Below are positions 15,166 through 24,820 of a DNA stretch of 61,256 nucleotides, one piece after another; the stretch's first letter is position 1, and every line of letters begins with the position of its first letter. This DNA comes from JAEXOD01 sp937930275. Its GTDB lineage: Bacteria > Bacteroidota > Ignavibacteria > Ignavibacteriales > Melioribacteraceae. The notes under the pieces were generated by a model, which was not told where the DNA came from, made no database searches, and saw only the letters and a program-made list of their open reading frames with translations. The stretch spans positions 1-61,256 of the forward strand of contig DAIMZL010000007.1 of the NCBI GenBank assembly GCA_036733965.1, given 5' to 3'. A program made the position numbers and the translations under genes.

Positions 15166-17802
15166 ATGAAAAAAGGATTGGTTACCCTCTTTATTCTTTT
15201 AGCAGCAACTTTATTGAACGCACAATGGGTTCAATATGGCTTTGAAACAGCGAATGCTGATACATTTTTCCAGCATCCGCCGGCAAATCCAGGCTTAGGA
15301 ACCGGCAGCGGTTCATTAATTTTATCGGATATTACATCTAATCCGGATCCATATAATGGTACGGCTGCATGTAAAGTTGAATGGACCGTTCACTCTTCAG
15401 AAAGCTGGGGCGGATTTCAACAAATGATGCACCTTACTCCGATAAACGGAGCGCATGAATATTTCGATTTTTCAATGGCAAACGAATTGAGATTATGGTA
15501 TTACAACGTATTACCTTCAACTCAACCAGGTTTAGTTCATATGCGTTTTAAATTGCATGAAGCCGGCGGACAGTCAGATTATTGGAATAACCAAAATGAT
15601 CACGAAGATTGGTATTTCCAAGTTGACGGTTTTTATGATGCAGCCCCCGGTTGGCAAATGATTGTTATTCCATTGGTCGATTTAGGAGCTGGTTCTCCTA
15701 CAACTACCGGATTTACATTACCGGGATGGAGCGGTCAACAAAATAACGGTGTATTAGATTTTGACAAAATTATTGGTTACAGCTTAGAGTTTACAACTCC
15801 GGGTATCACAAATAACGGAACGGCTAACGGCGTTATTGTATGGGATAAATTAACATTATGGGGAAGCAAATATACTCCGCTTTCAACCTTTGATAGCAAT
15901 GCAGGATTTTTTGAAGTAGATAATATGGGTTGGGCAGGTGCAACCGGAATGGGTAATTTAGTAGTAAGTGATATGACAAATAACCCGTTTGAAGGTGCTG
16001 CATCATTACAATTTGATGCTACCGTAAATAATAGCCAATCTTGGGGTGGTTATGTTAACGCACGCCATAACATTGACGGTTATTGGGAAGATTTATCTGC
16101 AAGAACCAACTTATATGTGTATATTAAAGTCTTAACTCCGTTTACGGGAACAGATCAAAGAGTTACTTTACGTCTTATGTTGTTCGACGATAGTGACGGT
16201 GCAGAAGAACAATGGTATCATAAAGTAAATGTTAATTTATATCAAGCTTCAGAATGGCAAAAAATAGTAATTCCGTTAGTAAACTTAGAAGGTACCGGTG
16301 ATGACGGTGTTCTTTCTTCGGACGGTTTTAGAATTCCGAGCTGGGAAAGTTACAGCGGAAATAATGTGCTTGATTTAAATAAAATTAAAGCTTGGAAATT
16401 TGAATTTTCAGGTACAGGCGATTTCGGACCTCAAGGTGAAGTAGTTTCAGGTTCTATATTAGTAGATTTATTACAGCCTGCCGGTTTCCGTGAAACAGAT
16501 AATACTCCTCCGGATCCTCCTACAGGTTTACTTGGTGTTCCGAGTAACTTTACAAATTTAGTTACATGGAATGATGTTGCAAACGAAAATGGCGAAAAAT
16601 ACGATATTTATTACAGCAATGTTCCAAACTTTAGTCTTGAAACAGCCGAAGTTGTAAAATTAAATGTACCGGAAAACACTCAATTAATAGAGCACTTATT
16701 ACGTGCACCGGGAACAGATCAATCCACAACATATTACTATGCAATTGTTTGTACAGATAAAGCAGGCAACGTTGGTCAACCGGCATATTTAGGATCACCG
16801 ATTACAAACACTGCTAAAGGTGTTGTAACTATTTCGCAAAATCCTCCTGCAAATACATTTGTTGCAGACGGTAATTTAACTGAATGGTCAAGTATTACTC
16901 CTATAAGTATGAAATTATCAGACGGTAGTGCATTCTTGGTAGCAAATCAACAAATTTCTAATGATGATGATTTATCTGTTTTAGCTTATGTTGCAATAGA
17001 TAATCAAAACTTATATGTAGCTTTTGACGTGACAGATGATATAGTATCATTTGATCCTACATTAGCATCATACTATAACGATTGTCCTGATTTGTTTATC
17101 GGATTATATGATTGGCACGGAAAACCGCATAGCAGCAAACAAAGAGGTGCACAACCTGACTATCAATTAAGATTTGCAAAAGACCGTGTATTAGTTGACG
17201 GTATGAATGCAGATAGTATGGCAGTTCCGGGTGCAAATTATTTCTGGGGTGAAAAATTCCCTTCAGGCTATACAGTTGAAGCAAAAATTCCTTTAGTAGA
17301 TTTAGCAACAAAACGTAATGTAGGTCAAACAAACTTTGACTCGTTATTTACACCAAAATTAGGTATGAGAATACCAATTGACTTCTCGATTAACGATGCA
17401 GATGCAACAGGAACAAGAGAAGGTATTATGTGTTATTCACCTTACAACGAAGATCATTCATATGAAACACCAGCACGTTGGTTATATACATGGATCGGAA
17501 ATGCTTGGACAGGTGTTGAAGACGAAACAATTAGTCCAAACACATATTCGTTATCACAAAACTATCCTAATCCTTTTAACCCTGTAACAACAATTAAATA
17601 TACTTTGAAAGATGCCGGAAAAGTAACTTTAAGAGTATATGATGTATTAGGAAGATTAGTAAGTACATTAGTAAATGATATGCAAAATCAAGGAAGCTAT
17701 ACAGTTAATTTTGATGCTTCTAACTTAGCAAGCGGAATGTACATTTATAAATTAGAATCAGGTTCATTCCAAGCAGTTAAGAAAATGATGTTATTAAAGT
17801 AA
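15166..17802 (+). CDS. T9SS-secreted surface protein with duplicated CBM-like modules, FN3 and CBM9-like domain
   Basis: An 878-residue modular surface protein with no recognisable catalytic domain, likely to bind polysaccharide. After a signal peptide (ending LLNAQ, about 20) come two homologous beta-rich modules (about 20-240 and 245-445). Matching landmarks are SESWGGF and SQSWGGY, WQMIVIPLVDL and WQKIVIPLVNL, GFTLPGWSG and GFRIPSWES. A fibronectin type III-like domain follows (about 450-550), then a CBM9-like domain starting at VADGNLTEWSSI (about 566-775), and a T9SS sorting tail with QNYPNPFNPVTTIKY and the end MYIYKLESGSFQAVKKMMLLK region. It precedes the TonB receptor gene, so I infer a glycan-capture role similar to SusE/F. 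The CBM family of the repeats is not assigned; CBM11-like sandwiches are one possibility. Confidence 0.85.
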   Translation: MKKGLVTLFILLAATLLNAQWVQYGFETANADTFFQHPPANPGLGTGSGSLILSDITSNPDPYNGTAACKVEWTVHSSESWGGFQQMMHLTPINGAHEYFDFSMANELRLWYYNVLPSTQPGLVHMRFKLHEAGGQSDYWNNQNDHEDWYFQVDGFYDAAPGWQMIVIPLVDLGAGSPTTTGFTLPGWSGQQNNGVLDFDKIIGYSLEFTTPGITNNGTANGVIVWDKLTLWGSKYTPLSTFDSNAGFFEVDNMGWAGATGMGNLVVSDMTNNPFEGAASLQFDATVNNSQSWGGYVNARHNIDGYWEDLSARTNLYVYIKVLTPFTGTDQRVTLRLMLFDDSDGAEEQWYHKVNVNLYQASEWQKIVIPLVNLEGTGDDGVLSSDGFRIPSWESYSGNNVLDLNKIKAWKFEFSGTGDFGPQGEVVSGSILVDLLQPAGFRETDNTPPDPPTGLLGVPSNFTNLVTWNDVANENGEKYDIYYSNVPNFSLETAEVVKLNVPENTQLIEHLLRAPGTDQSTTYYYAIVCTDKAGNVGQPAYLGSPITNTAKGVVTISQNPPANTFVADGNLTEWSSITPISMKLSDGSAFLVANQQISNDDDLSVLAYVAIDNQNLYVAFDVTDDIVSFDPTLASYYNDCPDLFIGLYDWHGKPHSSKQRGAQPDYQLRFAKDRVLVDGMNADSMAVPGANYFWGEKFPSGYTVEAKIPLVDLATKRNVGQTNFDSLFTPKLGMRIPIDFSINDADATGTREGIMCYSPYNEDHSYETPARWLYTWIGNAWTGVEDETISPNTYSLSQNYPNPFNPVTTIKYTLKDAGKVTLRVYDVLGRLVSTLVNDMQNQGSYTVNFDASNLASGMYIYKLESGSFQAVKKMMLLK

Positions 17803-17813
17803 AACAAACGATA

Positions 17814-17840
17814 AGCGGAGCTGCCAAGCTCCGCTTTTTT
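17814..17840 (+). terminator. Strong intrinsic terminator between surface protein and TonB receptor genes
   Basis: AGCGGAGCT (17814-17822) pairs perfectly with AGCTCCGCT (17827-17835) across a GCCA loop and is followed by a T-run to 17840. It begins 12 bp after the surface-protein stop. The receptor gene starts 44 bp later, so either a second promoter lies in that short gap or the terminator allows partial read-through. Confidence 0.88.
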
Positions 17841-17883
17841 AAATGTATATTATGGAAACGTTCTTTAATTTTGGAGGTCTTTT

Positions 17884-20583
17884 ATGTTGAAAAACTTTTT
17901 TCCAACATTAAAAGCTTTAATTATTTTTTTATTTATTTCTAACTTAACATTATTAGCCGGTACAACGGGTAAAATAGTAGGTAAAATTACCGATGAAAAC
18001 GGCGACCCCGTAATAGGTGCCAACGTAGTAGTGGAAGGGACTTATTTAGGTGCCGCAGCAGATGAAAGCGGATACTATTACATAAATAGTGTACCTCCGG
18101 GTACTCATAGTTTAATAGTAAGTGCTGTCGGTTATCATAAACTGACGGTAGAAAAAGTAATGGTAAAAATTGACCTTACAACAAAAGTAGATATAAAATT
18201 AACCTCAACTGCATTTCAGTTAGGTTCTGATATTGTAGTTCAGGCAGCACGTCCTTTGGTACAAAAAGATTTAACAAGCACTTCTGCAACGGTTAGTAGC
18301 GGCGAAATTAAGCTTATGCCGGTAGAAAGTGTAAATCAATTAATCAACCTACAAGCAGGCGTTGTTGGCGGGCACTTTAGAGGCGGGCGTTCAAACGAAG
18401 TTGCATATTTAATTGATGGTGTGTCGGTTTCCGATGCATATAATAGTGGTTTTTCTTTGGAAGTTGAAAATTCTTCCATAAGACAAATGGAAGTTATTAC
18501 CGGTACATTTAATGCAGAGTACGGACAGGCAATGAGCGGTGTTGTTAACATTGTTACGCAAGACGGTTCAAACAAACTTGAAGGTTCAGTATCCGGTTAT
18601 GTTGGTAATTATTTAACAAATCATTCCGATATTTTTCAAAATTTAGACAAAATTGATAGAGTTCCTATTCGAGATATAACTTTTAATCTTAGTGGTCCTA
18701 TTCCTATTGTAAGTAATTTAACTTTTTTCTTTACCGGTAGATATTTTGAAAACGAAGGACATCTATACGGTAAACGAGTTTATAATACAACAGATGACGT
18801 TCCCGTTTTTCCGAATCCTTTAGATCAAACTGTTTGGATTCCTCAAAATACCGGTGATAATAAATATGTATCTATGAACCCGTTTAAGAAATATTCATTT
18901 AATACGAAAGTAACTTATTCATTACCGTCATTTAAAATAAGTTATTCGTTGTTTTGGGATCAAACTAAAGCCCGATATTACGACCATGCTTATAAATGGA
19001 CACCGGACGGTATAATGAATCATTATAAATCTAATATAGTTAATAGTTTTCAGGTTACACATTTTATTTCACAAAGTACATACCACAGTTTAAAAGTGTC
19101 ATCAAATTTCTTTAATTATTGGGGAAATTTATATTCAGATCCTTTTGATACAAGATATGTCGATCCTTCACGTGGTACTGCTCTTTCTAATTATACTTTC
19201 CGTTCGGGAGGAAACCAAGGAAATAGATATGATAGAAAAACTTTAACTTATATTTTACAATATTCGTTAACTTCACAAGTTACAAAAGAACATAAAGTTG
19301 GTATAGGTGCCGAAGTTCAATTACATGACATTTATAACCATAGTATGGACTTAATAAACTTTACTGACGGCGTTTTAGATACTAACGGTGTTGAAATATT
19401 TACTCCGGGTTATCCAAATTTAGGTACTATTACAGATGCCGGAAGTAATCAAGCATATAGGAAAAAACCATACGAATTTTCGGCATATATTCAGGATAAA
19501 ATGGAATATGACATTATGATAATTAATGCCGGTGTTCGTGTAGATTATTTTAACCCGAATGCTTCTTTGCCATACGATTTACGTAATCCAAGTAATAACC
19601 CAAACTTTCCGGGTGCCGGAATGTTTAAAACAGCTGATGATAAAATTCAGATTAGTCCGCGTTTAGGTGCTTCTTTCCCGATAACCGAAAACGGAATAAT
19701 TCGTTTTTCATACGGTCATTTCTTCCAGCGTCCGGATTTATCGAACTTATATGTAAATCCTGATTTTATTGTAAGACCGGGTATATCCTTAAACTCAATT
19801 ACGGGAAATCCTGATATTAAACCGATGAAGACTGTTCAGTACGAATTAGGTTTACAACAGGTATTATTTACAGATTACGCCGTTAACTTAGTTGTTTATT
19901 ATCGTGACATAAGAAATTTATTGGGTATGGAAATTATTAATACCTATGACGGTATAGCTTATGCACGTTACGTAAATAGAGACTATGGAAATGTGAAAGG
20001 ATTTATTATTACTTTTGATAAGAGATTTACGGATTATTTTAGTGCGAAAATAGATTATACATATCAAATTGCCGAAGGAAATGCTTCTGACCCGATGACA
20101 GTGTTTAACAATAATCAAACAGATCCTCCTATTGAAACAACTAAAAAGGTATTACCTTTAAATTGGGATCAAAGAAATACATTAAACCTTTCGGTTAATG
20201 TGGGAGAACCTGGTGATTGGAGTATCGGTCTCATTTTCAAATATGGTTCGGGTTTTCCGTACACCGAAGATTCAAAAGTTTCTCAAGGTGTAAGATTTGA
20301 AAACGGCGGTATTAAACCTTATACAGTTGACTTAGATTTGCGTGCCGAAAAGAACTTTAAGATAGGTAATTACTATGTTAATACTTACTTATTAGTATAT
20401 AATGTATTAGATATTAAAAACGAAACCGGAGTTTATGCAACAACCGGTAGAGCAACAAACGATTTGAACACCAAAACAGCTGGTGATATAATCGGGCTTA
20501 ATACGTTACAAGAATATATTAATAATCCGAGTATGTATAATTCCCCACGCGAAATCCGATTGGGTTTTGGTATCGGGTTTTAA
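17884..20583 (+). CDS. TonB-dependent receptor with CarboxypepD_reg-like N-terminal domain
   Basis: An outer-membrane 22-strand-type receptor of 899 residues that should take up a glycan fragment using TonB energy. A signal peptide ends near LTLLAG (about 27). The carboxypeptidase-regulatory-like domain is at about 28-115 (GKIVGKITDENGDPVIGANV). The plug is at about 120-235 (LMPVESVNQLINLQAGVVGG, VAYLIDGVSV, FNAEYGQAMSGVVNIVTQDG). The rest is beta-barrel, ending REIRLGFGIGF with the expected terminal aromatic. There is a GGAGG ribosome site upstream. No SusD-type lipoprotein is encoded; the next two genes (1033-residue secreted protein and PorV-like protein) take that place. The substrate is inferred to be beta-glucan oligosaccharide. 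Confidence 0.93.
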   Translation: MLKNFFPTLKALIIFLFISNLTLLAGTTGKIVGKITDENGDPVIGANVVVEGTYLGAAADESGYYYINSVPPGTHSLIVSAVGYHKLTVEKVMVKIDLTTKVDIKLTSTAFQLGSDIVVQAARPLVQKDLTSTSATVSSGEIKLMPVESVNQLINLQAGVVGGHFRGGRSNEVAYLIDGVSVSDAYNSGFSLEVENSSIRQMEVITGTFNAEYGQAMSGVVNIVTQDGSNKLEGSVSGYVGNYLTNHSDIFQNLDKIDRVPIRDITFNLSGPIPIVSNLTFFFTGRYFENEGHLYGKRVYNTTDDVPVFPNPLDQTVWIPQNTGDNKYVSMNPFKKYSFNTKVTYSLPSFKISYSLFWDQTKARYYDHAYKWTPDGIMNHYKSNIVNSFQVTHFISQSTYHSLKVSSNFFNYWGNLYSDPFDTRYVDPSRGTALSNYTFRSGGNQGNRYDRKTLTYILQYSLTSQVTKEHKVGIGAEVQLHDIYNHSMDLINFTDGVLDTNGVEIFTPGYPNLGTITDAGSNQAYRKKPYEFSAYIQDKMEYDIMIINAGVRVDYFNPNASLPYDLRNPSNNPNFPGAGMFKTADDKIQISPRLGASFPITENGIIRFSYGHFFQRPDLSNLYVNPDFIVRPGISLNSITGNPDIKPMKTVQYELGLQQVLFTDYAVNLVVYYRDIRNLLGMEIINTYDGIAYARYVNRDYGNVKGFIITFDKRFTDYFSAKIDYTYQIAEGNASDPMTVFNNNQTDPPIETTKKVLPLNWDQRNTLNLSVNVGEPGDWSIGLIFKYGSGFPYTEDSKVSQGVRFENGGIKPYTVDLDLRAEKNFKIGNYYVNTYLLVYNVLDIKNETGVYATTGRATNDLNTKTAGDIIGLNTLQEYINNPSMYNSPREIRLGFGIGF

Positions 20584-20603
20584 TAAGCTAAACGGAGAAA
20601 ATT

Positions 20604-23600
20604 ATGATTAAAAGATTTTATTTGTTATTAACTTTTATATTGGTTAGTATTTCACTTATTGCTCAGCCTACTTCTCAAACGCTAAAATATAGAGGCGATG
20701 CAAGAGGCGATTATAACTTTAGAAAAAAAGGAATTATGGACGGTAATCAAGTCCGTACACTTTTTTATAACAACGGTGAAGTCGGTCAATGGCCTCTTCA
20801 ACCATCAGGGGAGTGGCCTAAAGGTACAGGTCAATCGTACCTTGACGGTGTTTGCATGCTTGTTGCAACCGAACTAACATCTCCAGGTACTGGTCAATTA
20901 ATTCATCCTCTTCAAACCTCATATAGAGAATGGATGGATAAAGATCCTAATACCGGAAAAATTTGGGGTGTTGAACCGGTACCGGGTTACGTAAATGCGT
21001 CTTCCGAAAAACCGTCTATTAATACTAATCCAACTACATGGCCTTCGTTTTGGCCAAAAGTATTGCCGCTTATCGATGAATCATGGGATGGTTATTGGTA
21101 TGGTTATTTTGGACGCGGTGTACAAAACAGTGATTTTGAAACATTTTTTGTTATGGATGACTCGCAAGACGGAGAATTTACACGACAACCGTTTAACTTT
21201 TACCCGATTGCTTCGATGCCGGAATTTGGCGGTTTAGGACTTAGGATTGAAGTTAGAGGTTTTCAATGGTCACACGTATTAGCCGAAGATATTATCTTTT
21301 GGCATTATGATATTATCAATATTTCAGACTTTGGGTATCCGACCACTTATTTTGGTTTTTATACCGATTGTGGTGTAGGCGGTTCAAACGATTCTGAAGA
21401 TGACTGCGCTTCATTTGATAAAAAATTAGACTTGGCATATTGTTACGATAACGATGGTTTAGGTGCTCCTATTAGGTGGAAAACCGGTTACTATGGTTAT
21501 GCTTACCTTGAAAGTCCGGGTAATGCATCTAATGGTATGGATGATGATGAAGACGGATTAATTGACGAACGTCGTGATGACGGTATTGATAACGATGCTG
21601 ACTGGAAATCTTATATTGACGTTAATGCTAACGGAAAGTGGGATGCAGACCTAAACGAACCGTTAAATGACGACTTAGGAAGAGACGGTGTTGGTCCTTG
21701 GGATCCTCAGTATAAAGGTCCTGATGAAGGTGAAGGGGACGGTGTACCAACAGCCGGTGAACCAAACTTTGATGCAACTGATAAAGATGAATCGGATCAA
21801 ATAGGTTTGACCGCAGTTTCTTTGTATCGATTAGGACAAGGCGGTACAGGCGGCGGATGGCCTAAAGATGACGAAAGTATGTGGTTAAAAATGGCTTATA
21901 ATAATTTTGATACTACAATACAAAGAACTAATATCAGCATGGTGTTTTCTTCGGGAGCTTTTCCGTTAAATGCAAACTTAAGAGAAAGATTTTCGATGGC
22001 ATTAGTTTTTGGTAGCGATTTAGAAGATTTAGTATTTAATAAAGAAACAGTTCAACAAATCTATAATGCTAATTATAACTTTTCTAAACCTCCGTTAAAA
22101 CCGACATTAACAGCAGTTCCAGGTGATAAAAAAGTATTTTTATATTGGGATGCTATTTCTGAAGAATCTCGTGATCCTTTCTTAGGTTTTGAAGACAACA
22201 ATCCTTTGTTAGGTTATAAGAGAGATTTTGAAGGCTATATGATATTGCGCAGTGAAGAAGCGGAATTTAATGACATAAAAATTATTACAGATTCTAAAGG
22301 CGAGCCAAAATATTGGAAACCGATTGCACAATTCGACTTAAAAGACGGAATAAAAGGTCCGGATCCGGTAGGAATTAACGGTGCTCATTTTTGGCGTGGT
22401 GATGATACAGGTTTACAACATTCGTATATTGATACTGATGTTAAAAACGGTATGAGATATTATTATGCATTAGTTGCTTACGATCAGGGTGATCCAGCTT
22501 TTGGTACAAAAGGATTACAACCGACAGAAACCACTAAAATTATAAGTGAAGATTATGCCGGTAATATAACATTTATTGATATTAACTGTGCAGTAGTAAC
22601 ACCTAACTCTGCTGCTGCAGGATTAATTCCTCCGCAGATAAAAGGAGACTTAAATAAAGTTTCTGCAGGTGTAGGTAGCGGTAGTATAACAGTTGACGTT
22701 TTAAACCCCGGTTTAATTACAAACAACGTAAACTACAAAGTAAAATTTAACTCTGTAGGCGATTTCCCGACATATAAAACATTAAGTTACTCTATTATTA
22801 AAAGTGAAGCAGGTAAACCGGATACTGCAATAGTTTCCGATATCGATTCAACAAATATAGGTGCCGGAAAATATAGTCCTCCTTTTGACGGTTTAACAGT
22901 TTCTATTAAAAATGATACTACGATAGCTGTTGTTGATTCAGCTACAGGCTGGTTAAAAGGAAGTAGTAATTTATTTATGTTTGTTAGAGCCGATAAAAGC
23001 TCGCCGGCAAGAAACGTTGCTTGGCCAGCAGATTATATTTTAGAGTTTTTACCAGAAGCTTCAATTGAAACTCCGTTTACTAAAATTAAAGTTAATTTTA
23101 TTGTTAAAAATTTAACAAGAGGCGATACTGTTAAAGCAGAAATTTTGGATAATAATAAAAACAAAATTTTTGATTACGGCGATAATATTGTTATTATTGA
23201 ATATGTCGGTACAAATTATAAATTAACTTGGAATATTTCGTACTTACCGCCTTTTGGAGGAGATACACCAATAGATCCTTCTGCAGGCGACCAATTTAGG
23301 ATTACTACTACAAAACCTTTTTATGCAGGCGATTACTTCTCGTTTACTACTTTAGCCGCTACTAATGATAAAGATTTAGCAAATGAAGAATTAGGTAAAA
23401 TAAAAGTAGTTCCAAATCCTTATGTAAGTACGGCAAAATGGGAAAGAAGAACCTTATACCAATCAGGTAGAGGGGAAAGAAGAATAGATTTTATTCACTT
23501 GCCAAACCAGTGTACTATACGAATATATACGATGTCCGGAGCTTTGGTTAAAACTTTAACAAAAGACTCGGGACCATATGACGGTTCATTATCATGGAAT

Positions 23601-23705
23601 TTAGTTACCGAAGACGGTATGGATTGTGCATACGGTGTTTATATTTATCATGTGGACGCTCCCGGAATTGGTGAGTATGTCGGCAAATTCTCAATTATTA
23701 AATAG
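20604..23705 (+). CDS. Large Asp-rich secreted protein, partner of TonB receptor
   Basis: A 1033-residue exported protein without a recognised enzymatic domain. A signal peptide ends at SLIAQ (about 21). Around residues 310-400 there is a dense acidic stretch of short calcium-loop-like units (GMDDDEDGLIDERRDDGIDN, DVNANGKWDADLNEP) resembling thrombospondin-3 or dockerin-type Ca sites. Later come a fibronectin-like segment (TLTAVPGDKKVFLYWDAISE) and a C-terminal domain opening with KIKVVPNPYVS and ending YVYIYH-like strands, a divergent relative of the T9SS sorting domain. It lies 20 bp after the TonB receptor and 14 bp before the PorV-like gene. I infer a surface partner of the receptor, possibly doing the work of SusD, but this is not shown by homology. 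Confidence 0.7.
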   Translation: MIKRFYLLLTFILVSISLIAQPTSQTLKYRGDARGDYNFRKKGIMDGNQVRTLFYNNGEVGQWPLQPSGEWPKGTGQSYLDGVCMLVATELTSPGTGQLIHPLQTSYREWMDKDPNTGKIWGVEPVPGYVNASSEKPSINTNPTTWPSFWPKVLPLIDESWDGYWYGYFGRGVQNSDFETFFVMDDSQDGEFTRQPFNFYPIASMPEFGGLGLRIEVRGFQWSHVLAEDIIFWHYDIINISDFGYPTTYFGFYTDCGVGGSNDSEDDCASFDKKLDLAYCYDNDGLGAPIRWKTGYYGYAYLESPGNASNGMDDDEDGLIDERRDDGIDNDADWKSYIDVNANGKWDADLNEPLNDDLGRDGVGPWDPQYKGPDEGEGDGVPTAGEPNFDATDKDESDQIGLTAVSLYRLGQGGTGGGWPKDDESMWLKMAYNNFDTTIQRTNISMVFSSGAFPLNANLRERFSMALVFGSDLEDLVFNKETVQQIYNANYNFSKPPLKPTLTAVPGDKKVFLYWDAISEESRDPFLGFEDNNPLLGYKRDFEGYMILRSEEAEFNDIKIITDSKGEPKYWKPIAQFDLKDGIKGPDPVGINGAHFWRGDDTGLQHSYIDTDVKNGMRYYYALVAYDQGDPAFGTKGLQPTETTKIISEDYAGNITFIDINCAVVTPNSAAAGLIPPQIKGDLNKVSAGVGSGSITVDVLNPGLITNNVNYKVKFNSVGDFPTYKTLSYSIIKSEAGKPDTAIVSDIDSTNIGAGKYSPPFDGLTVSIKNDTTIAVVDSATGWLKGSSNLFMFVRADKSSPARNVAWPADYILEFLPEASIETPFTKIKVNFIVKNLTRGDTVKAEILDNNKNKIFDYGDNIVIIEYVGTNYKLTWNISYLPPFGGDTPIDPSAGDQFRITTTKPFYAGDYFSFTTLAATNDKDLANEELGKIKVVPNPYVSTAKWERRTLYQSGRGERRIDFIHLPNQCTIRIYTMSGALVKTLTKDSGPYDGSLSWNLVTEDGMDCAYGVYIYHVDAPGIGEYVGKFSIIK

Positions 23706-23719
23706 AGGATGAGAATATT

Positions 23720-24745
23720 ATGAAAAAAATAGTAATTATTGCACTAATCTTATTTATAAATATTTATACATCGGCACAAAGTTTTGTATCGGATGTTTCT
23801 AAAAGAGGAACCTCTGCAGCTGCATTTCTTTCAATAGGACAAGGTGCACGCGCAGCAGGTATGGGTAGTGCATTTGTTGGTGTTAGTAACGACCCTTCAT
23901 CTCTTTATTGGAACCCCGCAGGAATTGCAAAACAAGAAGGTGCAGCAGTAGTTGTTGATCATACCCAGTGGATAGCAGATGTAAAATATAACTTTATTGC
24001 TGCTACTTATAACCTTGGTAATATGGGAACTTTAGGCTTAAGTTTAACAAGTTCCGATATAGGTGAAATGAGTGTTACGACTATTGATGAACCTGAAGGA
24101 ACCGGTGAAACATACTCTGCACAAGATTTTGCCGTAAGCTTAGCATATGCAATTAACTTAACTGATAATTTTGCTATAGGATTTAATCCCAAATTTGTAC
24201 ATCAAAAAATTTGGAGAATGAGCGCTACAAGTTTTGCCGTAGATTTAGGCGTACAATATATTACTCCTTTTGACGGTCTTGTTTTAGCAGCTTCAATGTC
24301 TAATTTTGGTAGTAAAATGAAAATGGAAGGGAATTCATCTCTTGTTTTATATGATCCTGATAATACTACTACCGGCAATAACGGAAACATACCCGCATAT
24401 TTGGAAACAGAAGAATGGGAATTACCGTTATTATTTCGTGTCGGGCTTGCTTATCAACCCATTAATACCGAAACTCATTGCTTAACACTTGCCTTAGATG
24501 CAGCGCATCCGAGCGATGATTATGAAAGTATTAATGCAGGTTTTGAATACACTTTTGACGAATTTTTATCTTTAAGAGCCGGTTACAAGTCATTATTTCT
24601 TAAAGATTCTGAAGAGTCTTTTACATTTGGCTTTGGTGTACAACAACGTTTAGTAGGAAATATATTATTAAAAGTTGATTATGCATATGCTGATTTCGGA
24701 AGATTAAAAGAAATTCAAAAGTTTTCATTAGGAATTGCATTTTAA
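23720..24745 (+). CDS. PorV/PorQ-family outer-membrane beta-barrel protein
   Basis: A 341-residue outer-membrane protein of the PorV/PorQ (UPF0164) type. The signal peptide ends at IYTSAQ (about 19). The family hallmark follows directly: FLSIGQGARAAGMGSAFVG then DPSSLYWNPAGIAK. The remainder alternates beta-strands and ends FSLGIAF. PorV itself carries T9SS cargo to the attachment complex, and many Bacteroidota encode extra paralogues. This copy is the last gene of the receptor operon, 14 bp after the 1033-residue protein, and is followed by a strong terminator. I infer that it helps export or surface attachment of proteins from this locus. Whether it is the main PorV of the cell or a dedicated paralogue cannot be told here. 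Confidence 0.87.
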   Translation: MKKIVIIALILFINIYTSAQSFVSDVSKRGTSAAAFLSIGQGARAAGMGSAFVGVSNDPSSLYWNPAGIAKQEGAAVVVDHTQWIADVKYNFIAATYNLGNMGTLGLSLTSSDIGEMSVTTIDEPEGTGETYSAQDFAVSLAYAINLTDNFAIGFNPKFVHQKIWRMSATSFAVDLGVQYITPFDGLVLAASMSNFGSKMKMEGNSSLVLYDPDNTTTGNNGNIPAYLETEEWELPLLFRVGLAYQPINTETHCLTLALDAAHPSDDYESINAGFEYTFDEFLSLRAGYKSLFLKDSEESFTFGFGVQQRLVGNILLKVDYAYADFGRLKEIQKFSLGIAF

Positions 24746-24764
24746 TATACTGTACTCCCCTCAT

Positions 24765-24802
24765 AAAGGTGAGACCGCCGGTTAATCGGTCTCACCTTTT
24801 TT
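24765..24802 (+). terminator. Strong intrinsic terminator after PorV-like gene
   Basis: AAAGGTGAGACC (24765-24776) pairs perfectly with GGTCTCACCTTT (24788-24799), with an 11-base loop and a following T-run. It lies 19 bp after the PorV-like stop and 18 bp before the GH16 start, so the GH16 gene must rely on read-through or on a promoter within or downstream of this hairpin. Confidence 0.92.
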
Positions 24803-24820
24803 AATATTTAAGGAGATAAT

